Positions 11,105 to 21,084 of a DNA stretch of 64,000 nucleotides are shown one piece after another. Made by a program: the position numbers and the translations under genes. Within the stretch, counting starts at the first letter, position 1; each line of letters begins with the position of its first letter. The stretch lies in NCBI GenBank assembly GCA_022241785.1, contig JAKOMP010000019.1, positions 1 to 64,000 of the forward strand, read 5' to 3'. The notes beneath the pieces are model-generated. The model was not told the DNA's origin, made no database searches, and was given only the letters and a program-made list of their open reading frames with translations. The DNA is from Cyanocohniella sp. LLY. Its GTDB lineage: Bacteria; Cyanobacteriota; Cyanobacteriia; Cyanobacteriales; Nostocaceae.

Positions 11105-11626
11105 ATGACACAGGAATTAACTGACCTCAGAAATAGCATTTTACAAGGACGTTACGCAGATGCTTTGGCAATTGTGGATGAGTTAGAGGGGATGAGTAAG
11201 CAAGCAGTTTTGCGTAATATCCAGTCTTATGTAAATATCTTGTTAATTCATTTAATTAAAAATCAAATAGAACAGCGATTAACAAATTCTTGGGTGGCAT
11301 CTATTCGCAACTCGATCCGAGAAATTCAAAAACTGAATACCAAAGAAAATAAAACATCCTATTATGTCAATCAAGATGAATGGGAAATATTGATAGTAGA
11401 GGAAGTAATTGAAGATGCTATAGCTGATGCCAGTGTGGAAGTAATGAATGGTAAATATAATCAATTTCAACTAGCTAAAATTATCAAGAGAACTGAGTTA
11501 ATTGAAACCGCTTTAAAATTTTTAGCTCTTACTTATTCTTATGCAGCAAAAGAAATCCCTACAATTGTGGCAGAAACAATAACTCAGTTACCTGGTGGCG
11601 AAGATTGGCAAGCAGGAAGATGGTGA
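11105..11626 (+). CDS. DUF29-type protein, copy 1 of tandem pair
   Basis: DELEGMSKQAVLRNIQSYVNILLIHLIK...SWVASIRNSIREIQ resembles DUF29 proteins. Confidence 0.7.
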   Translation: MTQELTDLRNSILQGRYADALAIVDELEGMSKQAVLRNIQSYVNILLIHLIKNQIEQRLTNSWVASIRNSIREIQKLNTKENKTSYYVNQDEWEILIVEEVIEDAIADASVEVMNGKYNQFQLAKIIKRTELIETALKFLALTYSYAAKEIPTIVAETITQLPGGEDWQAGRW

Positions 11627-11847
11627 AAAAGCAGGGGGGCAGGGGGCAGGGGAGAAAAACCACCCACAAGGAGGAGCCACTGCGGTGGAAGGGTTTCCCG
11701 ACTTGAGTGGACTGGCGTCAAGTGGCGTTGGGGCTTCTCTACGAGACGCTGCGCGTAGCTTGCTTCTCCGTAGGAGTACAACCACCAGAGCAAGGGAGCT
11801 ATCGCCCACAATTCCACTCGGCTTTAAACCTTATCTTTTGGTAAACA
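11627..11847. repeat. Repeat-rich spacer between DUF29 copies (G-rich tract plus CTTCTCTACGAGACGCTGCGCG dispersed repeat)
   Basis: gggggcagggggcagggg and gcttctctacgagacgctgcgcgtagcttgcttctcc; similar motif at about 6411, 30031 and (reverse) 44041. Confidence 0.65.
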
Positions 11848-12357
11848 ATGACACAAGAATTAACTGACCTCAGAAATAGCATTTTACAAGGACGTTACGC
11901 AGATGCTTTGGCAATTGTGGATGAGTTAGAGGGGATGAGTAAGCAAGCAGTTTTGCGTAATATCCAGTCTTATGTAAATATCTTGTTAATTCATTTAATT
12001 AAAAATCAAATAGAACAGCGATTAACAAATTCTTGGATGGCATCTATTCGCAACTCAATCCGAGAAATTCAAAAGCTGAATACCAAAGAAAATAAAATAT
12101 CCTATTATGTCAATCAAGATGAATGGGAAATGTTGATATTAGAAGAAGTAATTGAGGATGCCATCTCTGATGCCAGTGTGGAAGTAATGAATGGTAAATA
12201 TACGCGCTCTCAATTATCAGCCATTGTGGATAAAAACCAATTGATAACTAGAGCAATTCAATTTCTTGATTTAACTTATTCCTATTCGGCCAAGGAATTA
12301 CCAACAATTATGGATAATTATCTAATTCACTTACCTGGAGGAGAAATTTGGCGTTAG
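11848..12357 (+). CDS. DUF29-type protein, copy 2 of tandem pair
   Basis: First ~118 aa nearly identical to 11105..11626; different C-terminus. Confidence 0.7.
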   Translation: MTQELTDLRNSILQGRYADALAIVDELEGMSKQAVLRNIQSYVNILLIHLIKNQIEQRLTNSWMASIRNSIREIQKLNTKENKISYYVNQDEWEMLILEEVIEDAISDASVEVMNGKYTRSQLSAIVDKNQLITRAIQFLDLTYSYSAKELPTIMDNYLIHLPGGEIWR

Positions 12358-12364
12358 AAAATAC

Positions 12365-12949
12365 CTAATAAGTTGATAAACTTAAGCTAAGTCCTGGCAA
12401 GACATTTTCACCAGACAACACTCTAGGCAAATCTTGCACTTCTACGTTTTTTCCTGAGCGATAAATTTCTACTTGCTGCTGTTGAGGGTTAATTAACCAT
12501 CCCAAATTTACCCCTGCATCCCTGTATTCCTGCATTTTCTGACGCAGAGTTGCTAAATCATCGGTAGCTGACCTTAATTCCATGACAAAATCTGGTGCTA
12601 TAGGAGGAAATTTACGTTTTTGTTCAGGAGTAAGAGCTTCCCATCGTTCACGTTTTATCCACGCTGCATCAGGAGAAAGGTCTGCACCATTAGGTAATTT
12701 AAATATAGTCGAAGAACTAAAAGTGTAGCCGAGTTTTGTTTGTCGATTCCAGATTCCCAAATCAATAATTAAATCAGCTTCTCGATTCCCGCTTTCTCCT
12801 CCCACAGGTGGCATAATAATTAATTCTCCGGTAGCTGTCCGCTCAAATTTTAACTCCTGATTATTTTGGCATAGCTGATAAAACTGTTCGTCTGTGAGAG
12901 CAACGGTATCTAAGTTTAACTTTAAAGGACTAGTAACCATATAAATCAC
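12365..12949 (-). CDS. Uma2 family endonuclease (PD-(D/E)XK superfamily)
   Basis: LTDEQFYQLCQNNQELKFERTATGELIIMPPVGGESGNREADLI...DAAWIKRERWEAL...APDFVMELRSATDDLATLRQKMQEYRDAGVNLGWLINP. Confidence 0.93.
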   Translation of the reverse strand: MIYMVTSPLKLNLDTVALTDEQFYQLCQNNQELKFERTATGELIIMPPVGGESGNREADLIIDLGIWNRQTKLGYTFSSSTIFKLPNGADLSPDAAWIKRERWEALTPEQKRKFPPIAPDFVMELRSATDDLATLRQKMQEYRDAGVNLGWLINPQQQQVEIYRSGKNVEVQDLPRVLSGENVLPGLSLSLSTY

Positions 12950-12998
12950 CTACTATAAATTGAGCGATAGGGCGGGATATTCCCACCCTAATCATCAT

Positions 12999-14420
12999 TT
13001 ATCCAAAATGTTTGATAATTGCGTCGGCAAATTCAGAACACTTTAAAGGCTCTACTGGTGGTTCTAGCAACCTGGCTAAATCATAGGTGACTTGACTACT
13101 AGCGATCGCCTGGCCTAAACCTTTCTTCACTAGGTCTGCGGCTTCTTGCCAACCCATAAATTCCAGCATCATCACACCAGACAAAATCACTGAACCAGGA
13201 TTAATCCGATCTAAGCCGGCGTGTTTGGGTGCGGTGCCGTGGGTAGCTTCAAAGATGGCACAAGCATCGCCAATATTAGCCCCTGGCCCCATTCCTAAAC
13301 CACCAACAATGGCCGCAGCCGCATCAGATAAATAATCACCGTTTAAGTTCATCGTCGCCAGAATCGAATACTCATCGGGTCTGGTTTGGATTTGTTGGAA
13401 AATACTGTCAGCAATCCGGTCATTGACCATGATTTTGTCTTTCCACTGGCCGTTACCGTGGGTTTCCCAAATTGAGTTAAGAACTGTTTCCACTTCTTGG
13501 ACAATTTGCGCCTTTTTCTCTGGTGTCAAGGAATCATAACCAGGGTCAATCTCACGGGCATTATCTTCTGAGGAGATATCAGGATTTTTCTCTTTGTTGC
13601 TTAAAATCCAAGATTCCCTTTCAGTAACGCATTCAGTGCGAAATTCACTGGTTACCAATTCATAACCCCAATCACGAAAAGCGCCTTCGGTGTACTTCAT
13701 AATGTTGCCTTTATGCACCAAGGTCACTTGTTGCTTGTCTTTGGGTAACAGTAAGGCGTGTTTGATGGCGCGTCGTACTAAACGCTGAGAACCAGTTTTA
13801 CTGATGGGTTTGATGCCAATACCCGCATCGAGGGGGATTTGTTTTTTGCCGTGTTCTGGGGTAGCGGGAATGAGTTCTTCGTTGAGAATTTTAATCAAGC
13901 GATCGCCGATTTCACTTCCCTGTTTCCACTCGATACCCAAATAAATATCTTCCGTATTTTCTCGATAAACAATTACATCTAGTTTTTCTGGGTTTTTGTG
14001 GGGCGAGGGTGTACCTGCATAATAACGGCAAGGACGTACACAGGCATACAGATCAAAAATTTGCCGCAGTGCTACATTTAAAGAACGAATCCCACCGCCG
14101 ACGGGAGTAGTCAAGGGGCCTTTTATGGCTACACCGTATTCTTTAATTGCCGTTAAAGTATCCTGAGGTAAATACTGATATGTGCCGTATAAATCACAAG
14201 CCTCATCCCCAGCGTAAACCTTAAACCAACTAATTTGACGTTGATTATTGTATGCCTTGGCTACCGCTGCATCTAGCACTTTTTGGGTAGCAGGCCAAAT
14301 ATCAATACCTGTGCCATCGCCCCGAATAAAAGGGATAATTGGATTGTCAGGCACAATTGGCTCACCATTTTTAAAGGTGATTTTTGTTCCGGCTGTGGGG
14401 GGGATAATCTTGTCGTACAT
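12999..14420 (-). CDS. icd: NADP-dependent isocitrate dehydrogenase
   Basis: [92 protein letters not shown]. Confidence 0.97.
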   Translation of the reverse strand: MYDKIIPPTAGTKITFKNGEPIVPDNPIIPFIRGDGTGIDIWPATQKVLDAAVAKAYNNQRQISWFKVYAGDEACDLYGTYQYLPQDTLTAIKEYGVAIKGPLTTPVGGGIRSLNVALRQIFDLYACVRPCRYYAGTPSPHKNPEKLDVIVYRENTEDIYLGIEWKQGSEIGDRLIKILNEELIPATPEHGKKQIPLDAGIGIKPISKTGSQRLVRRAIKHALLLPKDKQQVTLVHKGNIMKYTEGAFRDWGYELVTSEFRTECVTERESWILSNKEKNPDISSEDNAREIDPGYDSLTPEKKAQIVQEVETVLNSIWETHGNGQWKDKIMVNDRIADSIFQQIQTRPDEYSILATMNLNGDYLSDAAAAIVGGLGMGPGANIGDACAIFEATHGTAPKHAGLDRINPGSVILSGVMMLEFMGWQEAADLVKKGLGQAIASSQVTYDLARLLEPPVEPLKCSEFADAIIKHFG

Positions 14421-14645
14421 ATTTCAAACACTCCTGAACGATACGCCGCCAGTCCAAAATTCTTTCTTTGACAGGCTTGCAGATTTTGCTATGTCTTTTG
14501 TTTACCTAGACACAAGGTGCAGATTTTTCCCTCATTCCCCTTGTACAGTATTTGGGGGTAAACTACTTTTCGCTATCAGTGCTTCACCTTGGAGAACAAT
14601 CGATAGCCAATCACTTTTTCACTGAACGCTAACAAGAGTAATGGC

Positions 14646-15374
14646 ATGACAGACCCAATGATTTTATCAGGCACTGCTAATGACATCGACTCCCTACGAG
14701 AATCGTTAATCGCTGGGTCTCTTCAAGTCCAACAACAGATTATCCCACAGTTAGCTAACTTGGGTAATGAAGGATTAGATGTGTTGATGGAATTTTTACG
14801 GCAACGACGTGATCACCCAGCGACTTGGATCGATGGCAAAACTTATCAAGTCCTCTACAATTCTGATGCACCCCAAGTCAAAGAATTTCTGCAAACAGAC
14901 TTCCCTGAAGGAATTGTACCTCTAAAATCAGAGTCAGGGATTAATTACAATCCCTTGCAACAGCTACTTGCTGTCCAGGATTTCCAAGCAGCAGATCGCA
15001 TGACTATCCAAAATCTGTGTGAACTAGCAGGGCCAACGGCTGTACAAAGAAAATGGTTGTATTTTACTGAAGTAGAAAATGCGCCAATTGTTGATTTACA
15101 AACTATTAACCACCTCTGGATAGTCCACTCCGAGGGCAAGTTTGGCTTTTCGGTGCAGCGCGAAATTTGGTTGAGTTTAGGCAAAAATTGGGATAATTTC
15201 TGGCCGAAAATTGGCTGGAAAAGCGGTAATAACTGGACACGATACCCCAACCAGTTTACCTGGGATTTAAGCGCCCCTAAAGGTCATTTACCCCTGTCTA
15301 ATCAACTACGGGGAGTGCGTGTATTTGCTTCGTTGTTGTCTCACCCGGCTTGGTCTACGAGTGGAAAAAAATAA
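14646..15374 (+). CDS. GUN4 domain protein
   Basis: LQQLLAVQDFQAADRMTIQNLCELAG...TVNHLW-type region, KFGFSVQREIWLSLGKNWDNFWPKIGWKSGNNWTRYPNQFTWDLSAPKGHLP. Confidence 0.93.
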   Translation: MTDPMILSGTANDIDSLRESLIAGSLQVQQQIIPQLANLGNEGLDVLMEFLRQRRDHPATWIDGKTYQVLYNSDAPQVKEFLQTDFPEGIVPLKSESGINYNPLQQLLAVQDFQAADRMTIQNLCELAGPTAVQRKWLYFTEVENAPIVDLQTINHLWIVHSEGKFGFSVQREIWLSLGKNWDNFWPKIGWKSGNNWTRYPNQFTWDLSAPKGHLPLSNQLRGVRVFASLLSHPAWSTSGKK

Positions 15375-15446
15375 TGAATGGTAATCTAAAAGGAGTTTAC
15401 CCGCATCTATCTGCATAAATAGAATATTGACGTTTGAAATCGGCTT

Positions 15447-16589
15447 ATGGCAAAAGTTCAACTAGAAGAAATTAGACGTAGATTTAACAACGTCTCCGCC
15501 ATCGAGGATATTACCTTTGAAATTCCCGATGGCGAGTTTTGGGTATTGGTGGGGCCGTCGGGTTGTGGGAAGTCGACAATTTTACGCACCATCGCCGGCT
15601 TGGAATCTGCCACATCAGGTAATCTGTATATTGGCGATCGCCTGATGAATAATGTCCCTGCTAGACAACGGGATATTGCGATGGTATTCCAAAATTATGC
15701 TTTATATCCGCACATGACGGTGGCGCAAAACATCGCTTTTGGCATGAAAATGCGGAAGGTTGACCCGAAGCTGATTCAAGAACGAGTGGTGAAAGTGGCG
15801 CGATCGCTTTCTTTGGAACACCTACTAGATCGCAAACCCAAACAGCTTTCTGGGGGACAGCAACAACGGGTAGCATTAGGACGAGCGATCGCCCGTGAAC
15901 CCCAAGTATTTTTACTAGATGAACCTCTGTCTAATTTAGATGCCCAGTTACGCGATGATACTAGAGCAGAGTTAAAACAGTTACATCACCAGTTGGGAAT
16001 TACTACTATATATGTGACCCATGATCAAGTCGAGGCAATGACCTTGGCTGATAAGATTGTGGTGCTGGAACGGGGTAAAATTCAACAAATTGGTGATCCC
16101 CAAGGTATTTACGCGCGTCCAGCTAATCGCATGGTGGCAACTTTTTTGGGGAATCCTCCCATGAATATTTTGCCTGCAATTTATCAAAATAATGTGTTTG
16201 ATGTGAATGGCCAGTCGTTGAGTGTTCCACCTATGGTGAGGGAACAGGTGCAGTTACGTCAAGGTCAAACTTTTGATTTGGGGATTCGTCCTGAGCATAT
16301 TTATATTGACGAACCGCCAAGTCGCCCGCGCGCAGCGATGCCCGTAAGGGCTGTAGAACGCCAAGAAAAGGATAATAATCAGTTGCTGGTTGAGGTGCAG
16401 GTGGTGGAACCTCTAGGAAGAGAGACTTTGATTCGCGCTAGTTTACCGGGTTTGACTTCGGTGTTGAATATTCAGACTAATGCCAATGTCCGGCCGCGTC
16501 CAGGCGATCGCTTGTCTCTACAATTAGATTTAAGTCAGTTGTTTGTTTTTGATCCTAAAACTGGTGATCGAATTTCGCCTTTAGATTAG
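15447..16589 (+). CDS. ABC transporter ATP-binding protein (UgpC/MalK-like)
   Basis: Walker A GPSGCGKST, signature LSGGQQQRVALGRA, Walker B VFLLDEPLSNLDAQLR; C-terminal TOBE-type region. Confidence 0.95.
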   Translation: MAKVQLEEIRRRFNNVSAIEDITFEIPDGEFWVLVGPSGCGKSTILRTIAGLESATSGNLYIGDRLMNNVPARQRDIAMVFQNYALYPHMTVAQNIAFGMKMRKVDPKLIQERVVKVARSLSLEHLLDRKPKQLSGGQQQRVALGRAIAREPQVFLLDEPLSNLDAQLRDDTRAELKQLHHQLGITTIYVTHDQVEAMTLADKIVVLERGKIQQIGDPQGIYARPANRMVATFLGNPPMNILPAIYQNNVFDVNGQSLSVPPMVREQVQLRQGQTFDLGIRPEHIYIDEPPSRPRAAMPVRAVERQEKDNNQLLVEVQVVEPLGRETLIRASLPGLTSVLNIQTNANVRPRPGDRLSLQLDLSQLFVFDPKTGDRISPLD

Positions 16590-16608
16590 CGATCGCTTGG
16601 GGGAAAAT

Positions 16609-16757
16609 TTAACTAGTAGGCACAAGTTTAAATCCTGTAGCGTTCAGGATTTCCGTGTCGCCTTTTTTGACGATGAGGGTGGGAGAAGCATTACCATCTT
16701 CTGTAATCGCTTGTGACAAATGTAGCGATAATCTCCATTTACCCAACCTGTAAACCC
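16609..16757 (-). pseudogene. Short gene remnant (unknown family)
   Basis: Reverse-strand frame reads ...VYRLGKWRLSLHLSQAITEDGNASPTLIVKKGDTEILNATGFKLVPTS*, protein-like without an adequate upstream gene. Confidence 0.4.
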
Positions 16758-16870
16758 GGATTTCTCATAAATAATAAGAACATAAGTGAAGTCAGGTTGT
16801 CAGCCGTTAATTCGCACCTATATTTAGACAATTACTCAAACCTGATTTTGAGCCAAAGGTTAATCAACAG

Positions 16871-18184
16871 TTAATAATTGCGCCCAGTGGTGGATAGTCC
16901 TTCGACGATTAGTGATGGAGTATAACAAGAACCATTCCAATCAGCATCGCCACCTAATGCGACTAATTGTTTCAAGGCTGTGTAAACATTACCTGCGACC
17001 ATTGTATCTTTAACACGTCCAATTACCTGACCCTTTTTTACACGGTAACCCAAATCAATATTGATAGAAAAATCACCTGAAATGCCATTACCACCACCTA
17101 GCATTTGATCCACAATTAAGCCATCATCCATCTGTTGAATTAAGTCTTGTAATGATGCCGTACCAGGCTGGATCAAGAAATTAAATAAACCAGGGGTGGG
17201 ATAACTGCCAAAACTAGGGCGAAAACCATTGCCGGTGGTGTTAATACCCAATTGGCGACCAGTGGTGCGATCGCAATAAAAATTCTGTAAAATCCCATCT
17301 TGGATAAAGACTAAATCAGTGGTGGGGGTACCTTCATCATCAAAAGGGCAACTATAAGGGCCAGCTTGGGGGTCTTGATAGAGGGTGAGGCTGGGTGAGG
17401 TGACTAATTTACCGAGGCGTTCTGCCCAAGGAGAAGACACCTCTAAAATGCGCTTGCTATTCAAGGCTGCTTGTGCAGTCCCCCAAAGCATATCAGCAGC
17501 TTTAGAGGTAAACAAAACAGGAAGGCGACCATTGGGGGAAGAGACATTTTCTTTAGCCCAATTTAACCTTTGTAAAATTTGATGAGCTAATTTTTCAGGG
17601 TGGAGAATGTCTCGTTGGGTTTGTCCATCGGCAACACTTAAAAAATCATCACCTCTGACCCATTCGGCTGACATATAGCAACTCAGGGTCGTATCAGTGT
17701 AGTAACAATCTAAACCTTGACTATTAATAAGTCTAGTAGTTTCCACATCACATTCCCAATCACCATTACACAGAACCTCGGGATAGACATCACGAATTAG
17801 AGCGATCGCTTCTTTGCCCCAGTTGACCAATACCTCTAAGGGTACAGTCTGGCCTAGATCTGGATAAAATGGCTGGCTGTTACTGAGCAATTCCACTGGT
17901 TCTGGCTCATTCAGTTGACTCAACGCCAACGCTCGTTCCACCATTACTTGTGCCTGAACAGAACCGTAAGCTACAGCGAGTCCTGGACGCCCATTACGCC
18001 ACAGCCTTAGGGCTGTACCTTCAGATTGACTGGTTTCTAGCTGCTTGAGGCGATTAGCCTCAAAAAACACGGGACGAGAAAGCGATCGCGACTGATATAC
18101 CTCCGCTGCTTCGGCTCCCGATTTTGTGGCTAGTTCTAGCAATTGTTCTGCTAGCGTATCTTGTGACAAGTTTTCAGAATCCAT
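16871..18184 (-). CDS. TldD/PmbA family protein
   Basis: GAEAAEVYQSRS; VLFTSKAADMLWGTAQAALNSKRI; DDEGTPTTDLVFIQDGILQNFYCDRTTGRQLG; GNGFRPSFGSYPTPGLFNFLIQPG. Confidence 0.93.
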   Translation of the reverse strand: MDSENLSQDTLAEQLLELATKSGAEAAEVYQSRSLSRPVFFEANRLKQLETSQSEGTALRLWRNGRPGLAVAYGSVQAQVMVERALALSQLNEPEPVELLSNSQPFYPDLGQTVPLEVLVNWGKEAIALIRDVYPEVLCNGDWECDVETTRLINSQGLDCYYTDTTLSCYMSAEWVRGDDFLSVADGQTQRDILHPEKLAHQILQRLNWAKENVSSPNGRLPVLFTSKAADMLWGTAQAALNSKRILEVSSPWAERLGKLVTSPSLTLYQDPQAGPYSCPFDDEGTPTTDLVFIQDGILQNFYCDRTTGRQLGINTTGNGFRPSFGSYPTPGLFNFLIQPGTASLQDLIQQMDDGLIVDQMLGGGNGISGDFSINIDLGYRVKKGQVIGRVKDTMVAGNVYTALKQLVALGGDADWNGSCYTPSLIVEGLSTTGRNY

Positions 18185-18228
18185 GACCCTTAGTGAATTG
18201 TGGATTTTGGATTTTGAACTGCAAATGA

Positions 18229-18338
18229 ACGCAGATAATTATCCCAAATCTTTGGTATCCATCCACTTGTATTGGCATGAGCCATTTGGCAACATAGATG
18301 GACGCAAATAATTATCCCAAATCATTGGTATCTATCCG
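18229..18338. repeat. Two ~36-bp imperfect direct repeats (ACGCARATAATTATCCCAAATCWTTGGTATCYATCC)
   Basis: Copies at about 18229-18264 and 18301-18338. Confidence 0.8.
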
Positions 18339-18807
18339 CGAATCATCGCCACAGAGAATTTTCCCCAAATCATCAGCGTGTATCACTCTGTATCAGTATT
18401 CGGCATTGCTACGAGACTTGTGTGTACACTGTAGCTGTTACTAAGTTGCACTCCCAGATAGTAACTGAGGCTGGGGACGAAGAAGTAGAACTCTTAGAGA
18501 ACGCAACTGAGGATGAACTACGAAACTAGAGAATAGATGAGATAATTTCCGATTTTCTTGAGCTTTATTAACAGAGATCAACTCTCAAATCATTTACTAA
18601 TTCTGCAATAATTACTGTATACAGGATGCACAAATATCAAAATGGTGTAGCCTATAGAAATACTCAATGATATGTGAAAAAATTTTAATCATTTAGAATA
18701 AACTTTGTTCACAAAAGTTGGATTTTAATTGACAAAGCTCATCTTACATGTATTTCAAAAATAAAATAAAAGACCCATATATTAATAAAGTTATCTCTAG
18801 CCACTCA

Positions 18808-19665
18808 ATGATATTGGGAAAATTTTCACGTCGTTTCTTACTTTTACAAATACTAGTTGTCATCTTGGCTGGATGCCAATCAAGGTCAAGTCCTCAGGGT
18901 ACGTTAACTGTGGGCGTCATTAATTATGGTGGAGGGTCAGAAATCATTGATCAGTACGCTAAGTTCAATAGTTATTTGGGCGAAAAAACCAAAGCACGGA
19001 TTTTGCTAGAGCCTACGTTTAATGAAAATAAAGCAATTGAACGTTTGGAAACAAAGGCTTGGTCATTGGTATTTGCTCCACCTGGTTTAGCTGCTATTGC
19101 CATCTCCCGTTACCAATATACTCCGGTGGCTCCTTTATTAGGTGTAACTAATTTACGCTCAGTCTTGATTGTTCGCAAAGACAATCCTATTCGTGAATTA
19201 CAACAGCTACAAGGACAAACAATTGCATTAGGTCAACCAGGTTCAGCGACAGGATATTATTTGCCCTTGTACAATCTTTATGGTTTAACTTTAAAGGAAA
19301 TATTATTTGCACCTACACCTCAAACTGCTTTGGAATGGGTTGCTGAAGGAAAAGCCGCAGCGGGTGCTGTCTCTTTAGAGGAATTTAAACTTTATGGTTC
19401 ACAGTTCAACCAGACAGAATTTCATATACTCCATACAGATCCGCACAATGTACCATCGGGTGTGATTTTAATTGGGCCTAATATAGAGAAAAATCGCCAA
19501 CAATACATCACCCAAGTCATCAGAGAATTTCCTGCAACTTTGGCTCAAGAAGTCGGGTATGTACCTAATGGGCAAGTACCCGATTATAAATATATGATTT
19601 CTGTCGTTGAACGGGTCAAATTTATTACTTCTGATCTCCAGACTCAGCCTGTCGATTTATTTTGA
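18808..19665 (+). CDS. Phosphate/phosphonate-type (PhnD-like) substrate-binding lipoprotein
   Basis: Lipobox-like LVVILAGCQS; GTLTVGVINYGGGSEII...YLGEKTKARILLEPTFNE; LQGQTIALGQPGSATGYYLPLYNL; ORF 18748..19665 with likely start at MILGKFSRR. Confidence 0.85.
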   Translation: MILGKFSRRFLLLQILVVILAGCQSRSSPQGTLTVGVINYGGGSEIIDQYAKFNSYLGEKTKARILLEPTFNENKAIERLETKAWSLVFAPPGLAAIAISRYQYTPVAPLLGVTNLRSVLIVRKDNPIRELQQLQGQTIALGQPGSATGYYLPLYNLYGLTLKEILFAPTPQTALEWVAEGKAAAGAVSLEEFKLYGSQFNQTEFHILHTDPHNVPSGVILIGPNIEKNRQQYITQVIREFPATLAQEVGYVPNGQVPDYKYMISVVERVKFITSDLQTQPVDLF

Positions 19666-19679
19666 GTCAAACTTTTTGT

Positions 19680-20450
19680 TTAAAAAAACAATTTAAATCT
19701 TGCTAATTGCGTGGCGATCGCTTCAGTTAATATTTTATTTAGTTCTGTACTGTCTTGAAATTGTAAAATTTGCTGTGTGGGCAAATCGAAAGGAAATTTC
19801 CCCTCCAAGTCTGGGCGCTGCATGTGAGCTAGTAAAATTTGTTCTGAGCGTTTACTTTGAATGGCATAACCAATTTCTACACAGACATTAGGACTAGGTA
19901 TCAATTGACTAGTTTCTTTGCCTGCAATGCTAGCAATGGGTGTAGTATCAGCGATAAATAACAGACTCTTACGGATTTTTCGCATAATGGCGCGACTGAG
20001 CCTGATGGGAGTATCACTTGAGCGATGAGACTCTACTAATGCTAACGGCATCCGCGATCGCAAGTTCAATTGTGCCAAACTTTTTTGCAGTTCCTCTCGC
20101 AGAGCATCACTGGCTGCGGCATACTCAGCTTGGGAGCATAAAAAAATCGTTGGTTCTAACTGCGCTAGTAATGCTTGTTTGGTGAAATAAATTTCATGAC
20201 TAATCAAGTCAATGTTAGCTACGCAATAACCGCCACTACCTTCAATATAAAATTCAATATTTTCTCCTTCTAGGTAGCGACCAAACCAGGTTGATTGCTT
20301 AACTTCGTCACTGTCTTCTAAAAAATCTGCTCGTAATGCTGATCTCAGCAGACTTTTTTTACTGAGGCGAATGTCTGGTAGGCGCTTTTCCAGTTCTGCA
20401 ATCGGCTCGTAATCTTCAATGTACCATGCTCTGAGCGCAATAATTGACAT
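19680..20450 (-). CDS. Hypothetical protein with TIR/nucleotide-hydrolase-like C-terminal motif
   Basis: SLLFIADTTPIAS...PSPNVCVEIGYAIQSKRSEQILLAHM...KFPFDLPTQQILQF. Confidence 0.6.
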   Translation of the reverse strand: MSIIALRAWYIEDYEPIAELEKRLPDIRLSKKSLLRSALRADFLEDSDEVKQSTWFGRYLEGENIEFYIEGSGGYCVANIDLISHEIYFTKQALLAQLEPTIFLCSQAEYAAASDALREELQKSLAQLNLRSRMPLALVESHRSSDTPIRLSRAIMRKIRKSLLFIADTTPIASIAGKETSQLIPSPNVCVEIGYAIQSKRSEQILLAHMQRPDLEGKFPFDLPTQQILQFQDSTELNKILTEAIATQLARFKLFF

Positions 20451-21084
20451 AAGAGGCTATTTCAAATGTCTCATACTATTTAACTTCGTCATTAGCTTAC
20501 ACCCTGATGTACCCATCAAAACAACAACACCCAAGCATCTACTAGCTTTTGGATTTTCCTCACTTTTGTTTATACTAGCCAGGGATGTAATTAATCTCAT
20601 TACCAAATAAGCAATGAAAACCAGTTACAGCGCCCCCTGATTTTCAATCTTTGAGGAAATATCAGCGTTCGCGTTGGGTGTTGTTGGGTTTTGACGAGAC
20701 AGACATAAATTAAACAGCGTCTTTACCTCTTTGTTTATTGCAAATTTAGCTGTTGCATCTGCCAGGGAAGCTTTATAGCTTCAATTATTAGATTAGCATT
20801 CTCTAGATTAACGGTCATGCTTTTGCAACCAAACTTTACTTTTAATACTAAGTAAGTAAAGTTTATTTACAGTTGATGCTCCAGATAAATGTGTTAACTA
20901 AATTTAAAAATTTCCCCATCAAAGCTTTTTGACTTTTGTCTTCTGTGAAGTGGTACTAACTGCCTTTGTTTTTTTATTAATTTCGAGTTATAACACCGAT
21001 AAATCGGTGACGGAGGCGGCAATATTTTTGATGCGAATGCTGATAATACTTCAACATAATATGAAATCTAAATTGAGTCATAGC

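Noticed and set aside
11584-11867. Three overlapping ORFs in both strands between DUF29 copies
   Set aside because: Same explanation: translations of dispersed repeat and G-rich tract.
13000-14420. Antisense ORFs across icd, ggt, proS, cyclase and kinase
   Set aside because: Antisense shadows of strongly supported CDSs, with no family features.
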